Shown here: one piece after another, positions 1-8,346 of the stretch
How positions within the stretch are numbered: the first letter of the stretch is position 1
Layout: each line of letters opens with the position of its first letter
Assembly: GCA_936928855.1 (NCBI GenBank)
Contig: CAKZHZ010000025.1
Span: 1 to 45,158 of the forward strand
Origin: an uncultured Polycyclovorans sp.
GTDB lineage: Bacteria > Pseudomonadota > Gammaproteobacteria > Nevskiales > Nevskiaceae
Length of the DNA: 45,158 nt
Direction of reading: 5' to 3'
Notes under the pieces: model-generated
Seen by the model: the letters and a program-made list of their open reading frames with translations, nothing else
Told to the model about the DNA's origin: nothing
The model's database searches: none
Translations under genes and position numbers: made by a program

Positions 1-1523
1 ACCCAGAAGAAGATGATGTCGAAGCCGGTGACCAGCACCGCGCCCGGGTAGTAGCGCGACAGCTCCGGGGTGGCCTCGGGCCAGCCGAGGGTGGCGAAGG
101 GCCAGATGTCGGAGGAGAACCAGGTGTCGAAGACGTCGTTGTCCTGGGTCAGCACCACGCTGTCCGCCAGTCCGTGGCGGCGCCGCACCTCGGGCTCGTC
201 GCGGCCGACATAGACCTGGCCGTCGGCGTCGTACCAGGCGGGAATGCGATGGCCCCACCACAGCTGGCGGCTGATGCACCAGTCCTGGATGTTGTGCAGC
301 CAGTGGAAGTAGGTGGTCTTCCAGTTGTCCGGGACGAAGCGCAGGCGGCCCGATTCCACGGCGTCGATGGCCGGTCGGGTGATCGCAGTGCGGCCGCCGG
401 GGCGGCCGTCGGGGAGGGTGTCGCGGGTGAGGTCGACGAACCACTGGTCGGTCAGCCAGGGTTCCAGCACCACGCCGGTACGGTCGCCGCGCGGCACCTT
501 GAGCACGTGGTCCTGCACCTTTTCCAGCAGGCCCTGGGCCTCGAAGTCGGCGACGATGCGCGTGCGGGCCTCGAACCGGTCGAGGCCGCGATAGGCGGCC
601 GGTACGTCGTCGGTGAGGCTGGCCGTGCGGGTCAGCACGTTGATCATCGGCAGGCCGTGGCGCTGGCCCACCTGGTAGTCGTTGAAGTCGTGCGCCGGGG
701 TGATCTTGACGCAACCGGTGCCGAATTCCGGGTCGACGTAGTCGTCGGCGATGACAGGGATCTCGCGGTCACACAGCGGCAGGCGGATCATCCGGCCGAC
801 CAGATGCCGGTAGCGTTCGTCCCCGGGGTGCACCGCCACCGCAGTGTCGCCCAGCATGGTTTCGGGTCGGGTGGTGGCCACCACCAGATGGCCGCTGCCA
901 TCCGCCAGCGGGTAGCGGAAGTGCCAGAGGAAGCCCTTTTCCTCCTCGCTCACCACCTCCAGGTCGGAGATGGCCGTCTGCAGCACCGGATCCCAGTTGA
1001 CCAGCCGCTTGCCGCGGTAGATCAGGCCGGCCTCGTGCAGGCGCACGAAATGCTCGATGACGGCGGTGTTGTAGCCGGGGTCCATGGTGAAGGCTTCGCG
1101 CGACCAGTCCACCGAGGAGCCCATGCGGCGGATCTGATCGCTGATGGTGCCGGCGGAGTAGCGCTTCCATTCCCAGACCTTCTCCAGAAACTTTTCGCGG
1201 CCCAGTTCGGCGCGGCCGGGTTCGCCGGCCTGCTTGAGGTTGCGCTCCACCACCATCTGGGTGGCGATGCCAGCGTGGTCGGTGCCGGGCTGCCAGAGGG
1301 TGTCGCGCCCGCACATGCGCTGGTGGCGGATCAGCGCGTCCATGATGGTGTGCTGGAAGGCGTGACCCATGTGCAGGGTACCCGTCACATTGGGCGGCGG
1401 GATCATGATGCTGTAGGGGGCACCGTCGCCCGGGGCGTGCTGGCCGGCGGCGTAGGCGCCTTGTTGTTCCCAGGTCTCGCGCCAGCGGGCTTCCACGAGG
1501 GCAGGGTCGAAGGTCTTTTCCAT
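1..1523 (-). CDS. valS: Valine--tRNA ligase, N-terminal part (runs off window)
   Basis: Cytoplasmic class I aminoacyl-tRNA synthetase that charges tRNA-Val with valine and edits misactivated threonine. About 507 N-terminal residues are present. The gene leaves the window at base 1, where the reading ends in IIFFW just before the region expected to hold the KMSKS loop. The class I signature is visible as PPPNVTGTLHMGHAF (HIGH-type motif), followed by WQPGTDHAGIATQ, which is typical of ValS. The ATG at 1523 starts MEKTFDPALVEARW, the usual ValS N-terminus. It lies 15 nt after the holC stop with no clear Shine-Dalgarno, so it is probably translated from a pepA-holC-valS message, the classic gammaproteobacterial order. 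The identification is very secure; the C-terminal half, including anticodon binding, is not visible here. Confidence 0.97.
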   Translation of the reverse strand, partial: MEKTFDPALVEARWRETWEQQGAYAAGQHAPGDGAPYSIMIPPPNVTGTLHMGHAFQHTIMDALIRHQRMCGRDTLWQPGTDHAGIATQMVVERNLKQAGEPGRAELGREKFLEKVWEWKRYSAGTISDQIRRMGSSVDWSREAFTMDPGYNTAVIEHFVRLHEAGLIYRGKRLVNWDPVLQTAISDLEVVSEEEKGFLWHFRYPLADGSGHLVVATTRPETMLGDTAVAVHPGDERYRHLVGRMIRLPLCDREIPVIADDYVDPEFGTGCVKITPAHDFNDYQVGQRHGLPMINVLTRTASLTDDVPAAYRGLDRFEARTRIVADFEAQGLLEKVQDHVLKVPRGDRTGVVLEPWLTDQWFVDLTRDTLPDGRPGGRTAITRPAIDAVESGRLRFVPDNWKTTYFHWLHNIQDWCISRQLWWGHRIPAWYDADGQVYVGRDEPEVRRRHGLADSVVLTQDNDVFDTWFSSDIWPFATLGWPEATPELSRYYPGAVLVTGFDIIFFW

Positions 1524-1538
1524 GGAGGGAGGGGGCGC

Positions 1539-1970
1539 TCAGGCCGTCAGTTCGTGGGTTTGCAGCGGGAAGCCGCGATCGCGGTAGGTCTTGAAGCGTT
1601 GGCGCGAGCGGGCCCGTTCGGCGTCGTCTCCGTACACCACCTCCAGGACACGCTCGAAACGGCTGAACCAGGCGGGGATTTCAGGGGCGAGGTTGATCAG
1701 CACCTGCTGATGACTCTCGGGGGGCTCGATGTCACCCAGCAGCACGCGGGGGAACGGCGGCATGGGCGCCTGGCCACGGTATGGCTCATGCGACAGGAAG
1801 CTGCCCTGGCGGAAACTCCAGAGCGCCCCGTCCAGCGCTTCGGCAATGCGGGGCGGCGCGCACACGTAAAGATGCAGGCCCTGGCCGGCAGCCTTGTCGC
1901 ACAGGCGACAGACGGTGGCGACGGGGTCGGTCACCGCCGCCGGCAGCACGTAGAAATCGACGCGGGTCAT
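1539..1970 (-). CDS. holC: DNA polymerase III chi subunit
   Basis: Chi subunit of the DNA polymerase III clamp-loader assembly; in characterised systems it links the complex to single-strand binding protein through psi. The 143-residue product matches the family in length. It begins MTRVDFYVLP, contains a CRLCDKAAGQG segment near residue 21, and has a central ALWSFRQGSFLSHE stretch and a VLINLAPEIPAWFSRFERV core, all characteristic of HolC. It lies between pepA (10 nt upstream) and valS (15 nt downstream) on the same strand, the conserved order in this class. No separate promoter is seen, so co-transcription with pepA is likely. Confidence 0.93.
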   Translation of the reverse strand: MTRVDFYVLPAAVTDPVATVCRLCDKAAGQGLHLYVCAPPRIAEALDGALWSFRQGSFLSHEPYRGQAPMPPFPRVLLGDIEPPESHQQVLINLAPEIPAWFSRFERVLEVVYGDDAERARSRQRFKTYRDRGFPLQTHELTA

Positions 1971-1980
1971 TGTCTCCGGC

Positions 1981-3492
1981 TCAGCCGTCGACGCGGCTGG
2001 CCTGATTGATCAGGAACTGTGTCAACAGGGGCACGGGTCGACCGCTGGCCTTCTTGCCGGTCCAGGCGGTGCCGGCGATGTCCAGGTGGGCCCATTTCAT
2101 CTTGCGGGTGAAGCGGTGCAGGAAGGCGGCCGCCACCGCAGCACCGGCTTCGCCAACGCCCTTGGTGGCGATATTGGCGACATCGGCGAACTCGCTGGCG
2201 AGCTGCTCGTCGTACTCGGGCCACAGCGGCATTTCCCAGGCGCGGTCGCCACTGCTGTCACCGGCCGCCAGCAGCTGGCGTGCCAGCGATGTCTGGTTAC
2301 TGAACAGCGCGCTGGCCGGGCTGCCGAGGGCCACCACGCAGGCACCGGTGAGCGTCGCCATGTCGATGCACAGCGCGGGGTCGTAGGTGCGTTCGGCGTA
2401 AGTCAGGGCATCACACAGGATCAGCCGCCCTTCGGCGTCGGTGTTGAGCACTTCGATGGTGATGCCGGCCATCGAGCTGACGATGTCGCCTGGCTTGTTG
2501 GCATCGCCATCGGGCAGGTTTTCGGAGGCGGGCACGATGCCGACCACGTTCAGTGGCAGTTTCAGCTCGGCCACGGCACGCAGGACGCCGAACACGGTGG
2601 CACCGCCACACATGTCGAACTTCATTTCATCCATCTTCGCGGCCGGCTTGATCGAGATGCCGCCGGCGTCGAACGTCAGGCCCTTGCCGACCAGCACGAT
2701 CGGGCGGTCCTCGGCATTGCCGTGCAGGTATTCCATCACGATCAACTTGGGGGGCTGACGCGACCCGCGCGACACCGACAGCAAGGCGCCCATGCCCAGC
2801 GAGGCCATGTCCGACTGCTCCAGCACCCGGGTGCGGATGGGCCAGTGCTTGGCCAGTGCTTCCGCTTCCGCGGCAAGATGGCTGGGGGTGCAGTGGTTGC
2901 CGGGCAGGTTCCCCAGGTCCTTGGTCAGTCGCATGCCGTGGGCGATGGCAAGGCCTTCCGCCAGGCCGCGCTCTGCAGCCGGTACGTCCGAGCGCTTGGG
3001 CACGTCGAAGGTCAGTCGCTCAAGCTTGGGCGGGGACAGTTCCTCACGGGCCTTGTCGCCGCGGCAGGCGTCCATCCGGTAAAGGCCATCCTCGGCAACG
3101 ATCACGGCCTGTTGCAGCATCCACGCGGTGTCCCGCCCCTTGAGGCCGAGGTGGGTCAGGTAATTGACCGCGTCCAGACTGCCGGTGGCGCGCAACGCCC
3201 GGCCGGCGGCCGCCAGCGCCTTGCGGTAGGCGCTGTCATCGAAGCTGCGTTCCTTGCCCAGTCCGACCAGCAGAACCCGGTCGGCCAGGGTGCCCGGGAC
3301 GCTGTGCAGCATCAGCGTGCTGCCCGGCTTGCCGTCCATGTCACCGCGCCGCAGCACCGTCGACAGCAGGCCGTCGCTGGCGGTGTCGATGACCTGCGCC
3401 GCTTCGCTGAGGGCGCGACGGTCGAATACCCCGACGATGACGCAGGCCACGCGCTGCTTTTCGGGGTGGCCGCTCTTGACGAAATACTCCAT
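1981..3492 (-). CDS. pepA: Leucyl aminopeptidase (cytosol aminopeptidase A)
   Basis: Two-metal (zinc/manganese) M17 leucyl aminopeptidase of 503 residues. In E. coli the same protein also binds DNA in site-specific recombination and in carAB control. The metal and active-site segments VLVGKGLTFDAGGISIKP, KFDMCGGA and NTDAEGRLILCDAL are intact. The ATG at 3492 gives MEYFVKSGHPEKQRVAC, which aligns with the E. coli N-terminus. A GAGG about 8 nt upstream supports it, although the frame stays open further 5'. It is the first gene of the pepA-holC-valS unit and diverges from lptF, with a candidate promoter at 3596-3625. The C-terminus TGKKASGRPVPLLTQFL is normal. Confidence 0.97.
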   Translation of the reverse strand: MEYFVKSGHPEKQRVACVIVGVFDRRALSEAAQVIDTASDGLLSTVLRRGDMDGKPGSTLMLHSVPGTLADRVLLVGLGKERSFDDSAYRKALAAAGRALRATGSLDAVNYLTHLGLKGRDTAWMLQQAVIVAEDGLYRMDACRGDKAREELSPPKLERLTFDVPKRSDVPAAERGLAEGLAIAHGMRLTKDLGNLPGNHCTPSHLAAEAEALAKHWPIRTRVLEQSDMASLGMGALLSVSRGSRQPPKLIVMEYLHGNAEDRPIVLVGKGLTFDAGGISIKPAAKMDEMKFDMCGGATVFGVLRAVAELKLPLNVVGIVPASENLPDGDANKPGDIVSSMAGITIEVLNTDAEGRLILCDALTYAERTYDPALCIDMATLTGACVVALGSPASALFSNQTSLARQLLAAGDSSGDRAWEMPLWPEYDEQLASEFADVANIATKGVGEAGAAVAAAFLHRFTRKMKWAHLDIAGTAWTGKKASGRPVPLLTQFLINQASRVDG

Positions 3493-3595
3493 GGATGCCT
3501 CGAAATGGGGCGCAATGCAGCGGGCCGCCAATGCGGGCTGCCAGCGAAAACGCGCCGGAACGTGGGTGGAAGGGGCGCGGGAGCGCCGAACCGCA

Positions 3596-3625
3596 AGTGT
3601 AGACCTGACGCCGCCCGATGACCAA
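3596..3625 (-). promoter_or_regulatory. Candidate pepA promoter
   Basis: On the minus strand TTGGTC (3625-3620) is followed after 18 bp by TACACT (3601-3596), a fair sigma-70 pair. The predicted start near 3589 leaves a leader of about 97 nt before the pepA ATG. The same TACACT -10 hexamer recurs before panD, hfq, rlmB and dnaB in this window, which raises confidence in it. Confidence 0.5.
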
Positions 3626-3658
3626 GAACGCCAACCCCCGGCCGGCGACAGGGGGCGG

Positions 3659-3664
3659 CATAAT
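3659..3664 (+). promoter_or_regulatory. -10 hexamer of lptF, close to the start codon
   Basis: CATAAT ends 6 nt before the lptF ATG at 3671, so a transcript would begin at or next to the start codon. No convincing -35 box is seen 16-18 bp upstream. The G-rich run at 3651-3657 is too far from the ATG to be a normal ribosome binding site. It fits a leaderless mRNA. Confidence 0.4.
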
Positions 3665-3670
3665 GCCGCG

Positions 3671-4747
3671 ATGCGCGCTGCCCGCCTAGAACGATATCTG
3701 CTCCGCGAAACTGCCTTCAGTTGGCTGGGTGTGACCCTGGTGCTGCTCGCCATCATGTTGGCGACGCGGTTTGCGCGCTTTCTCGGGCAGGCGGCCCAGG
3801 GCCGCCTGCCCGAGGAACTGCTGTTTCAGGTGGCCGGTCTGTCCAGTCTGCAGTACCTGATCATTCTGACGCCGATATCGCTGCTGCTGGCGGTCATGAT
3901 CGCGCTGGGGCGCCTTTACCGCGATCAGGAAGTCACCGCCATGCTGGCCTGCGGTGCGCCACTGTCGGTGCTGTACCGGCCCTGCCTCTGGCTGGCGGCC
4001 GGAGTGGCGCTGCTGACAGCCCTGCTGGCCTTCGAGCTGGGGCCCTGGGCCGGGCGTACCGCAGATGCGTTGGTGGCGGATGCCGCACGCGCCAATCGGT
4101 ACAACCCATTCGAGGCCGGACGTTTCAAGTCGGTGCCGGCAGCGGGGGCTGTGCTGTACACGGGTCGCCTGAGTGACGACGGCCACGATATCGAGCAGTT
4201 CTTCGGGGTCCAGGTCGATGACCGGGGGCAGGAAAGCGTGCTGGTGGCCGAGTACGGCCGTAGTGACGCCGACCCGGTGACCGGCGAGCGGATTCTCAGT
4301 CTGTCCCAGGGGCACCGGTATGCCGGCTCACCGGGAACGGGTGATTTCGAGATCATCGGTTTCGACCGTCTGACCACGCGGATCGCGCCGCCGCAGTTCT
4401 CCGAGCTCAGTGGCAAGCGCAAGCTGGCTTCCACCGAGTCGCTCTGGCAGTCCCGCAGTAGCGAGGACCTCGCCGAGCTGAACTTCAGGTTGGCGGTGCC
4501 GGTATCGGTGCTGGTGCTGGTGCTGCTGGCGGTGCCGCTGTCTCATGTGAAACCCCGCAGTGGCCGCTACGGCAGGCTGGTGATCGGCGTGGTGCTCTAC
4601 CTCGTTTACAGCCAGCTGATCACCTTGGGTCAGGTCTGGATCGCAAAGGGACAGGTGCCACCGGAAATCGGGATCTGGTGGGTGCACCTGCTGTTTGCCG
4701 GTCTGGCCGGCGTGATGATCCTGCGACAGTCAGGGCGGCTGCGGTGA
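3671..4747 (+). CDS. lptF: LPS export ABC transporter permease LptF
   Basis: Inner-membrane permease of the LptB2FGC complex that extracts lipopolysaccharide from the inner membrane and sends it along the Lpt bridge. The protein has 358 residues, normal for LptF. Three membrane segments lie in the N-terminal third, followed by a periplasmic domain of about 160 residues and a C-terminal membrane region around VPVSVLVLVLLAVPLSH. The family pattern GRLYRDQEVTAMLACG follows the second membrane span. The ATG at 3671 (MRAARLERYLLRET) matches family N-termini; the longer upstream reading contains pepA promoter sequence and is rejected. Its TGA overlaps the lptG GTG by four bases. Confidence 0.95.
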   Translation: MRAARLERYLLRETAFSWLGVTLVLLAIMLATRFARFLGQAAQGRLPEELLFQVAGLSSLQYLIILTPISLLLAVMIALGRLYRDQEVTAMLACGAPLSVLYRPCLWLAAGVALLTALLAFELGPWAGRTADALVADAARANRYNPFEAGRFKSVPAAGAVLYTGRLSDDGHDIEQFFGVQVDDRGQESVLVAEYGRSDADPVTGERILSLSQGHRYAGSPGTGDFEIIGFDRLTTRIAPPQFSELSGKRKLASTESLWQSRSSEDLAELNFRLAVPVSVLVLVLLAVPLSHVKPRSGRYGRLVIGVVLYLVYSQLITLGQVWIAKGQVPPEIGIWWVHLLFAGLAGVMILRQSGRLR

Positions 4748-5811
4748 AGCGATTCGACCGATACATCGCCCGCCATGTCCTCACCATGAGCGCCATTGTC
4801 GCCCTGGTGCTGATCGCGCTGTTCAGTTTCATCAGTTTCGTTTCCGAAGTGGACGATACCGGCGAAGGTGGCTTCGGCTTGCTGGCGCTGGCGCAGTACA
4901 CCGCCCTGATGATGCCGTCCGCCATGTACACCCTGCTGCCGGTGATTGCGTTACTGGGCACGCTGGCCGGGCTGGGCGTGCTGGCCTCACAGGGGGAGCT
5001 CACGGCCTTGCGCGCTGCGGGGGTGTCGAGTCTGCGCCTGGGGGGATCGGCCCTGGTGGGAGGCGCTTTGATGGCGGCGTTCACGTTGGGGTTGGGCGAC
5101 TGGCTGGCGCCCTGGGGACAGTCGCAGGCCGAGCGGCTGCGCACCGTTGCCCGCTCGGGTGTCGATGCGGGACAGGTGCTGAAGCCGGTCTGGTTGCGCG
5201 CTGGCGATGATGTCCTGCACATCCGCCGGGTGGTCAGCACTGACCACTTGCAGCAGGTGGATCTGTTCCGGCTGGACGGAGCGGGCGGGCTGGCGCACTG
5301 GTCACGGGTGGACGACATGGTCCAGCTCGAAGGCGATCGATGGCGGCTGGAGGGCTTGCGCGCCAGTGGTTTCGGTGAAGGCGGGGTGGTCCGCTCGACG
5401 GCCGCCGAGCAGGCGTGGGATGGCGAGTTGTCGCCCGAGGTGCTGCGGCTGCTGGTGCTTGAGGCCGAGAGTGCCTCAATCACCGGCCTGCTGCGGCTGG
5501 TGGAGTACCTTGAGCACAATGAACTGGACGCCAGCGAGGCGGAGCGGGCCTTGTGGCGCAAGCTGATGGCGCCATTCACGGTGTTGGCCATGACGTTGTT
5601 CGCGGTCCCGTTCGTGTTCGGTTCGCTGCGCGACAGCGGCATGGGACAGCGGTTGTTTTTCGGCGTGTTGATCGGGGTGGCGTTCTTCGTCACCAACGAA
5701 GTCAGTGGCAGCCTCGGGCAGCTCTACGGCTGGCCCGCGATGCTGGGCGCGGGCGGTCCCAGTGCCGTACTGGCGGTGATCGGGCTCTGGCGCCTTCAGC
5801 GGGCCCGCTGA
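4744..5811 (+). CDS. lptG: LPS export ABC transporter permease LptG
   Basis: Second permease half of LptB2FGC, 355 residues. The GTG at 4744 overlaps the lptF stop as GTGA and yields VKRFDRYIARHVL, the expected LptG start. N-terminal membrane spans flank the LASQGELTALRAAGVS loop, which is diagnostic for the family. A periplasmic beta domain follows, and the C-terminal membrane block contains KLMAPFTVLAMTLFAVPFVFG. It is translationally coupled to lptF. Its last 16 bases overlap, tail to tail, the end of the RDD gene on the other strand. No terminator is seen between the convergent genes. Confidence 0.95.
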   Translation: MKRFDRYIARHVLTMSAIVALVLIALFSFISFVSEVDDTGEGGFGLLALAQYTALMMPSAMYTLLPVIALLGTLAGLGVLASQGELTALRAAGVSSLRLGGSALVGGALMAAFTLGLGDWLAPWGQSQAERLRTVARSGVDAGQVLKPVWLRAGDDVLHIRRVVSTDHLQQVDLFRLDGAGGLAHWSRVDDMVQLEGDRWRLEGLRASGFGEGGVVRSTAAEQAWDGELSPEVLRLLVLEAESASITGLLRLVEYLEHNELDASEAERALWRKLMAPFTVLAMTLFAVPFVFGSLRDSGMGQRLFFGVLIGVAFFVTNEVSGSLGQLYGWPAMLGAGGPSAVLAVIGLWRLQRAR

Positions 5812-6218
5812 TCGCCGTTGCGCTCCAGCACCACCACGCGCGTTCCTGCCAGCAGGTCGTGCAGCGCGCGGCGCTCGGGGTGGAGTGCGCAGAACAGCAT
5901 GCCCAGAGGGACCCAGCTGACGGAGCCGACGAAACGCAACATCGCCTCCGGCCACCGCAGTGAGGCACCATCGATGCGTTGCACCTGGAGGCGCCAGGCG
6001 CGCCCGCCCAGGGTCTGTCCGCCATGGGTCCAGAACCACCCGAAGAAGCCGAAGGCCAGTGCCAGCAGGACCAGGCGGGTCAGTTCGGGGCTGCGGGCAA
6101 CGCCGGCTGCATCGGTGATGACGACCTCGGCGAGGATCGCAGACATCCATACGGCCACCAGCAGGAGGCCGTCATAGAGGCTGGCAGCCAGTCGACGCCA
6201 GAGCGGGGCGGGCATCAT
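5796..6218 (-). CDS. RDD family membrane protein
   Basis: Small integral membrane protein of the RDD family, 140 residues with three hydrophobic segments. The family pattern is clear: an N-terminal RRLAASLYDGLLL with the R and D residues, a central THGGQTLGGRAWRLQV, and a C-terminal RRALHDLLAGTRVVV. Function is unknown for most members; a few have been linked to ion exchange. The first ATG of the tandem ATGATG at 6218 overlaps the stop of the upstream hydrolase gene as ATGA, so the two are probably co-translated. The 3' end overlaps lptG by 16 bp. Assignment to the family is firm; the role is not known. Confidence 0.85.
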   Translation of the reverse strand: MMPAPLWRRLAASLYDGLLLVAVWMSAILAEVVITDAAGVARSPELTRLVLLALAFGFFGWFWTHGGQTLGGRAWRLQVQRIDGASLRWPEAMLRFVGSVSWVPLGMLFCALHPERRALHDLLAGTRVVVLERNGDQRAR

Positions 6219-6913
6219 GGCGTGGGCGCCAGTTCGTGGGCGATCACCCGCAGGACATCGGGCGACAGGCACATGCCCAGGTGGGAGCTGTCGACTTCGC
6301 GGTGGCGTACCTCGGGGTGCCAGGGGTCAAAGCTGGCGCCGAAGTGCACCATGCCGTCGTGGGGGGTGTAGAGCGACAGCAGAGGGCATGGCAGGGGGGT
6401 CTTCGCCTCGCGTTCGGCCACCTTTCGTTCAATCCGGTCCAGGTCCAGGCCCTGTCGTGCGTACCAGCTGGCGGTAAAGGTGTACTTGGGTCCGCCAGCA
6501 AGGGGGGAGCCGAGCGTGATGATGCGGTGTGTGGTGGCCGGGCGCAGTCGCGCCAGCTCGCGGGCGATGACGCCCCCCAGGCTCCAGCCGATCAGCGTGA
6601 TACCACGGCCGGTGTGAGCCTGAAACTGGTCGTACACCGGCAGCAGCCGCTCGAGGTCGGCCTCGACTCGACCGTGGTTGCGACCCAGGGTCCAGCCGCT
6701 GACCTGGTAGTTCAGCCTGCGCAGGCGCCGTCGCAGCACGCTGGTGGCGCCGTCGGTGGCGCCGAAGCCGGGGATGACCATCACCGGCGCCCCATCTCCG
6801 CGTGGCAGATCGTCAATCCGCCGATCACCCGCCAGGGCTGCGAGGTCGCGCAGCAGACGCCACTCGCGCAACAGGTCGGAGGGGGACAGGCGTTGTGGTG
6901 CGGGCATGCTCAT
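6215..6913 (-). CDS. Alpha/beta hydrolase, lipase-like
   Basis: Serine hydrolase of 232 residues with the alpha/beta fold. Visible are an oxyanion-type loop VMVIPGFGATDG (44-55), the nucleophile elbow GWSLGG with Ser111, a candidate acid in YTPHDGMV (Asp186) and a candidate His211 in SSHLGM, in the order a catalytic triad requires. The GRGITLIGWSLGGVIARELA context resembles triacylglycerol lipase and PGAP1-like esterases. There is no signal peptide, so it is likely cytoplasmic or membrane-associated. I chose the ATG at 6913, with a second at 6907 also possible; the frame is open further 5' but reads into pcnB leader DNA. It diverges from pcnB and overlaps the RDD gene. The substrate is unknown. 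Confidence 0.75.
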   Translation of the reverse strand: MSMPAPQRLSPSDLLREWRLLRDLAALAGDRRIDDLPRGDGAPVMVIPGFGATDGATSVLRRRLRRLNYQVSGWTLGRNHGRVEADLERLLPVYDQFQAHTGRGITLIGWSLGGVIARELARLRPATTHRIITLGSPLAGGPKYTFTASWYARQGLDLDRIERKVAEREAKTPLPCPLLSLYTPHDGMVHFGASFDPWHPEVRHREVDSSHLGMCLSPDVLRVIAHELAPTP

Positions 6914-6958
6914 CGTTCTGGTGTCCGGTGGCGGCGTGCGTGTGCCGTCGGGGCCGCG

Positions 6959-6964
6959 TAATAT
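6959..6964 (+). promoter_or_regulatory. Possible -10 element of pcnB
   Basis: TAATAT lies in the short intergenic region upstream of pcnB and would give a leader of about 60 nt. A weak GTGCGT sits 17 bp upstream as a possible -35. The support is modest and rests on position and AT content in otherwise GC-rich DNA. Confidence 0.3.
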
Positions 6965-7031
6965 AGGCAACCCTCCGCGCCGGGACCATGTTCCGGCGTT
7001 TTCCTTCTCGCCCCGGACGCCAGTCGAGGTC

Positions 7032-8339
7032 TTGATCATCGAACCCAAGCGTATTCCGCGTGCCGAGCATCCGATCTCGCGCTCGCTATTGTCGCCCGCT
7101 GCGCTGCGGACTCTCTACACGCTCAAGGACGCCGGGTATGAGGCCTACATGGTGGGCGGGGGCGTGCGTGACATCCTGGCAGGCATCACGCCAAAGGATT
7201 TCGATGTCGCGACCAATGCGCATCCCGAGCAGGTCAAGCCGCTGTTTCGCTCCTGCCGGCTGATCGGGCGCCGCTTCGTTATCTGTCATGTCCGCTTCGG
7301 GGACGAGGTGATCGAGACCACCACCTTCCGCGGCGCCATCAGCGACAGTCATGAACGCGACGAGACGGGGCGGATTCTCTCCGATAACGAGTACGGTACG
7401 CTGGCGTCCGACGCCTTCCGGCGCGACTTCACCATCAATGCGCTGTACTACGACATCCGCGACTACGCCATCGTCGACTTCTGCGGTGGGCTGGAGGACC
7501 TCGAGCGGCGCCTGATCCGGCTGATCGGGGTTCCCGAGGACCGCTACCGCGAGGATCCGGTCCGCATGCTGCGGGCGGTGCGGATCGCCAACAAGCTGGG
7601 GTTCGAAATTGAAGCCGGCAGCGCCGAGCCGATAGCCCGTCTCGCGCACCTGTTGGGCGAGATTCCGCCGGCGCGGCTGTTTGATGAGGTGATCAAGCTG
7701 CTGCAGTCGAAGGAGGCCGTGGAAAACTACGAGAGCCTCTCTCACTTCGGACTGTTCGCCCAGTTGTTCCCGGAGACCGATCGTCTCTGTGACGCCGATG
7801 ACCGCGCTGATGATTTCGTCTCGCTGGCCCTGGCCAACACGGCCGAGCGGGTGGAGCAGCAGCTGCCGGTGTCGCCCGCCTTTCTCTACGGCGCCCTGCT
7901 GTGGCCACCGGTGCGCGTGCGGTTCGAGGCGCTGATGCGCCGTGAGGGCATGGCTGCGGCCGTTGCGATGCAGCAGGCGGCGGACGAAGTGCTGGCGCGT
8001 GCGCAAGGGCGCATCGCCATCCCCAAGCGGTTTTCGCTGCCGATGCGCGAGATCTGGTCGTTGCAGACCCGCTTCGATCAGCAGTCGCCCGGTCGCGCGC
8101 GGCGCTTGATGACACATCCCCGGTTCCGGGCTGCTTACGACTTTCTGCTGCTCCGCGCGGAAGTGGGGGAGGTGGATCCTGCCCTCGGGCAATGGTGGAC
8201 CGATGCCCAGGTCAACCTGCCGGAATCCGATGCCGAAGAGGTGACGGACGATACCGCGCCCGATGGCACGCCACGCCGTCGCCGCCGACGTCGGCGTGGC
8301 GGACGCAACCGCCGTGGCACCCCCAGCGCGACCGAGTAA
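7032..8339 (+). CDS. pcnB: Poly(A) polymerase I
   Basis: Adds 3' poly(A) tails to RNA and so promotes decay. The class II nucleotidyltransferase head shows GGGVRD (42-47) and the metal-binding DFD (56-58), then RRDFTINALYY and YREDPVRMLRAVR. The 435-residue length and a very arginine-rich tail (PRRRRRRRRGGRNRRG) are typical. The start is uncertain. There is no ATG or GTG near the conserved N-terminus. A GAGG at 7026-7029 precedes TTG 7032, ATC 7035 and ATC 7038, and the ATC codons have the better spacing. E. coli pcnB is known to start at AUU, so a rare start is plausible. I list TTG. It leads the folK-panBC group, with a 7-nt gap to folK. Confidence 0.93.
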   Translation: MIIEPKRIPRAEHPISRSLLSPAALRTLYTLKDAGYEAYMVGGGVRDILAGITPKDFDVATNAHPEQVKPLFRSCRLIGRRFVICHVRFGDEVIETTTFRGAISDSHERDETGRILSDNEYGTLASDAFRRDFTINALYYDIRDYAIVDFCGGLEDLERRLIRLIGVPEDRYREDPVRMLRAVRIANKLGFEIEAGSAEPIARLAHLLGEIPPARLFDEVIKLLQSKEAVENYESLSHFGLFAQLFPETDRLCDADDRADDFVSLALANTAERVEQQLPVSPAFLYGALLWPPVRVRFEALMRREGMAAAVAMQQAADEVLARAQGRIAIPKRFSLPMREIWSLQTRFDQQSPGRARRLMTHPRFRAAYDFLLLRAEVGEVDPALGQWWTDAQVNLPESDAEEVTDDTAPDGTPRRRRRRRRGGRNRRGTPSATE

Positions 8340-8346
8340 CCCCGAC

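Noticed and set aside
174..2009. 611-codon open frame on plus
   Set aside because: It lies opposite valS and holC, which have clear family motifs. Its composition is that expected of an antisense frame in GC-rich DNA, with no recognisable domain.
2086..3621. 511-codon open frame on plus
   Set aside because: Antisense to pepA, whose active-site motifs are intact; no domain is recognisable.
3493..3756. N-terminal extension of pepA by 88 codons
   Set aside because: The conserved PepA start MEYFVKSG lies at 3492, and the extension covers promoter and lptF coding sequence.
8270..8325. CGC/CGT-rich repeat at the pcnB end
   Set aside because: It encodes the arginine-rich tail typical of PcnB, not a DNA repeat element.
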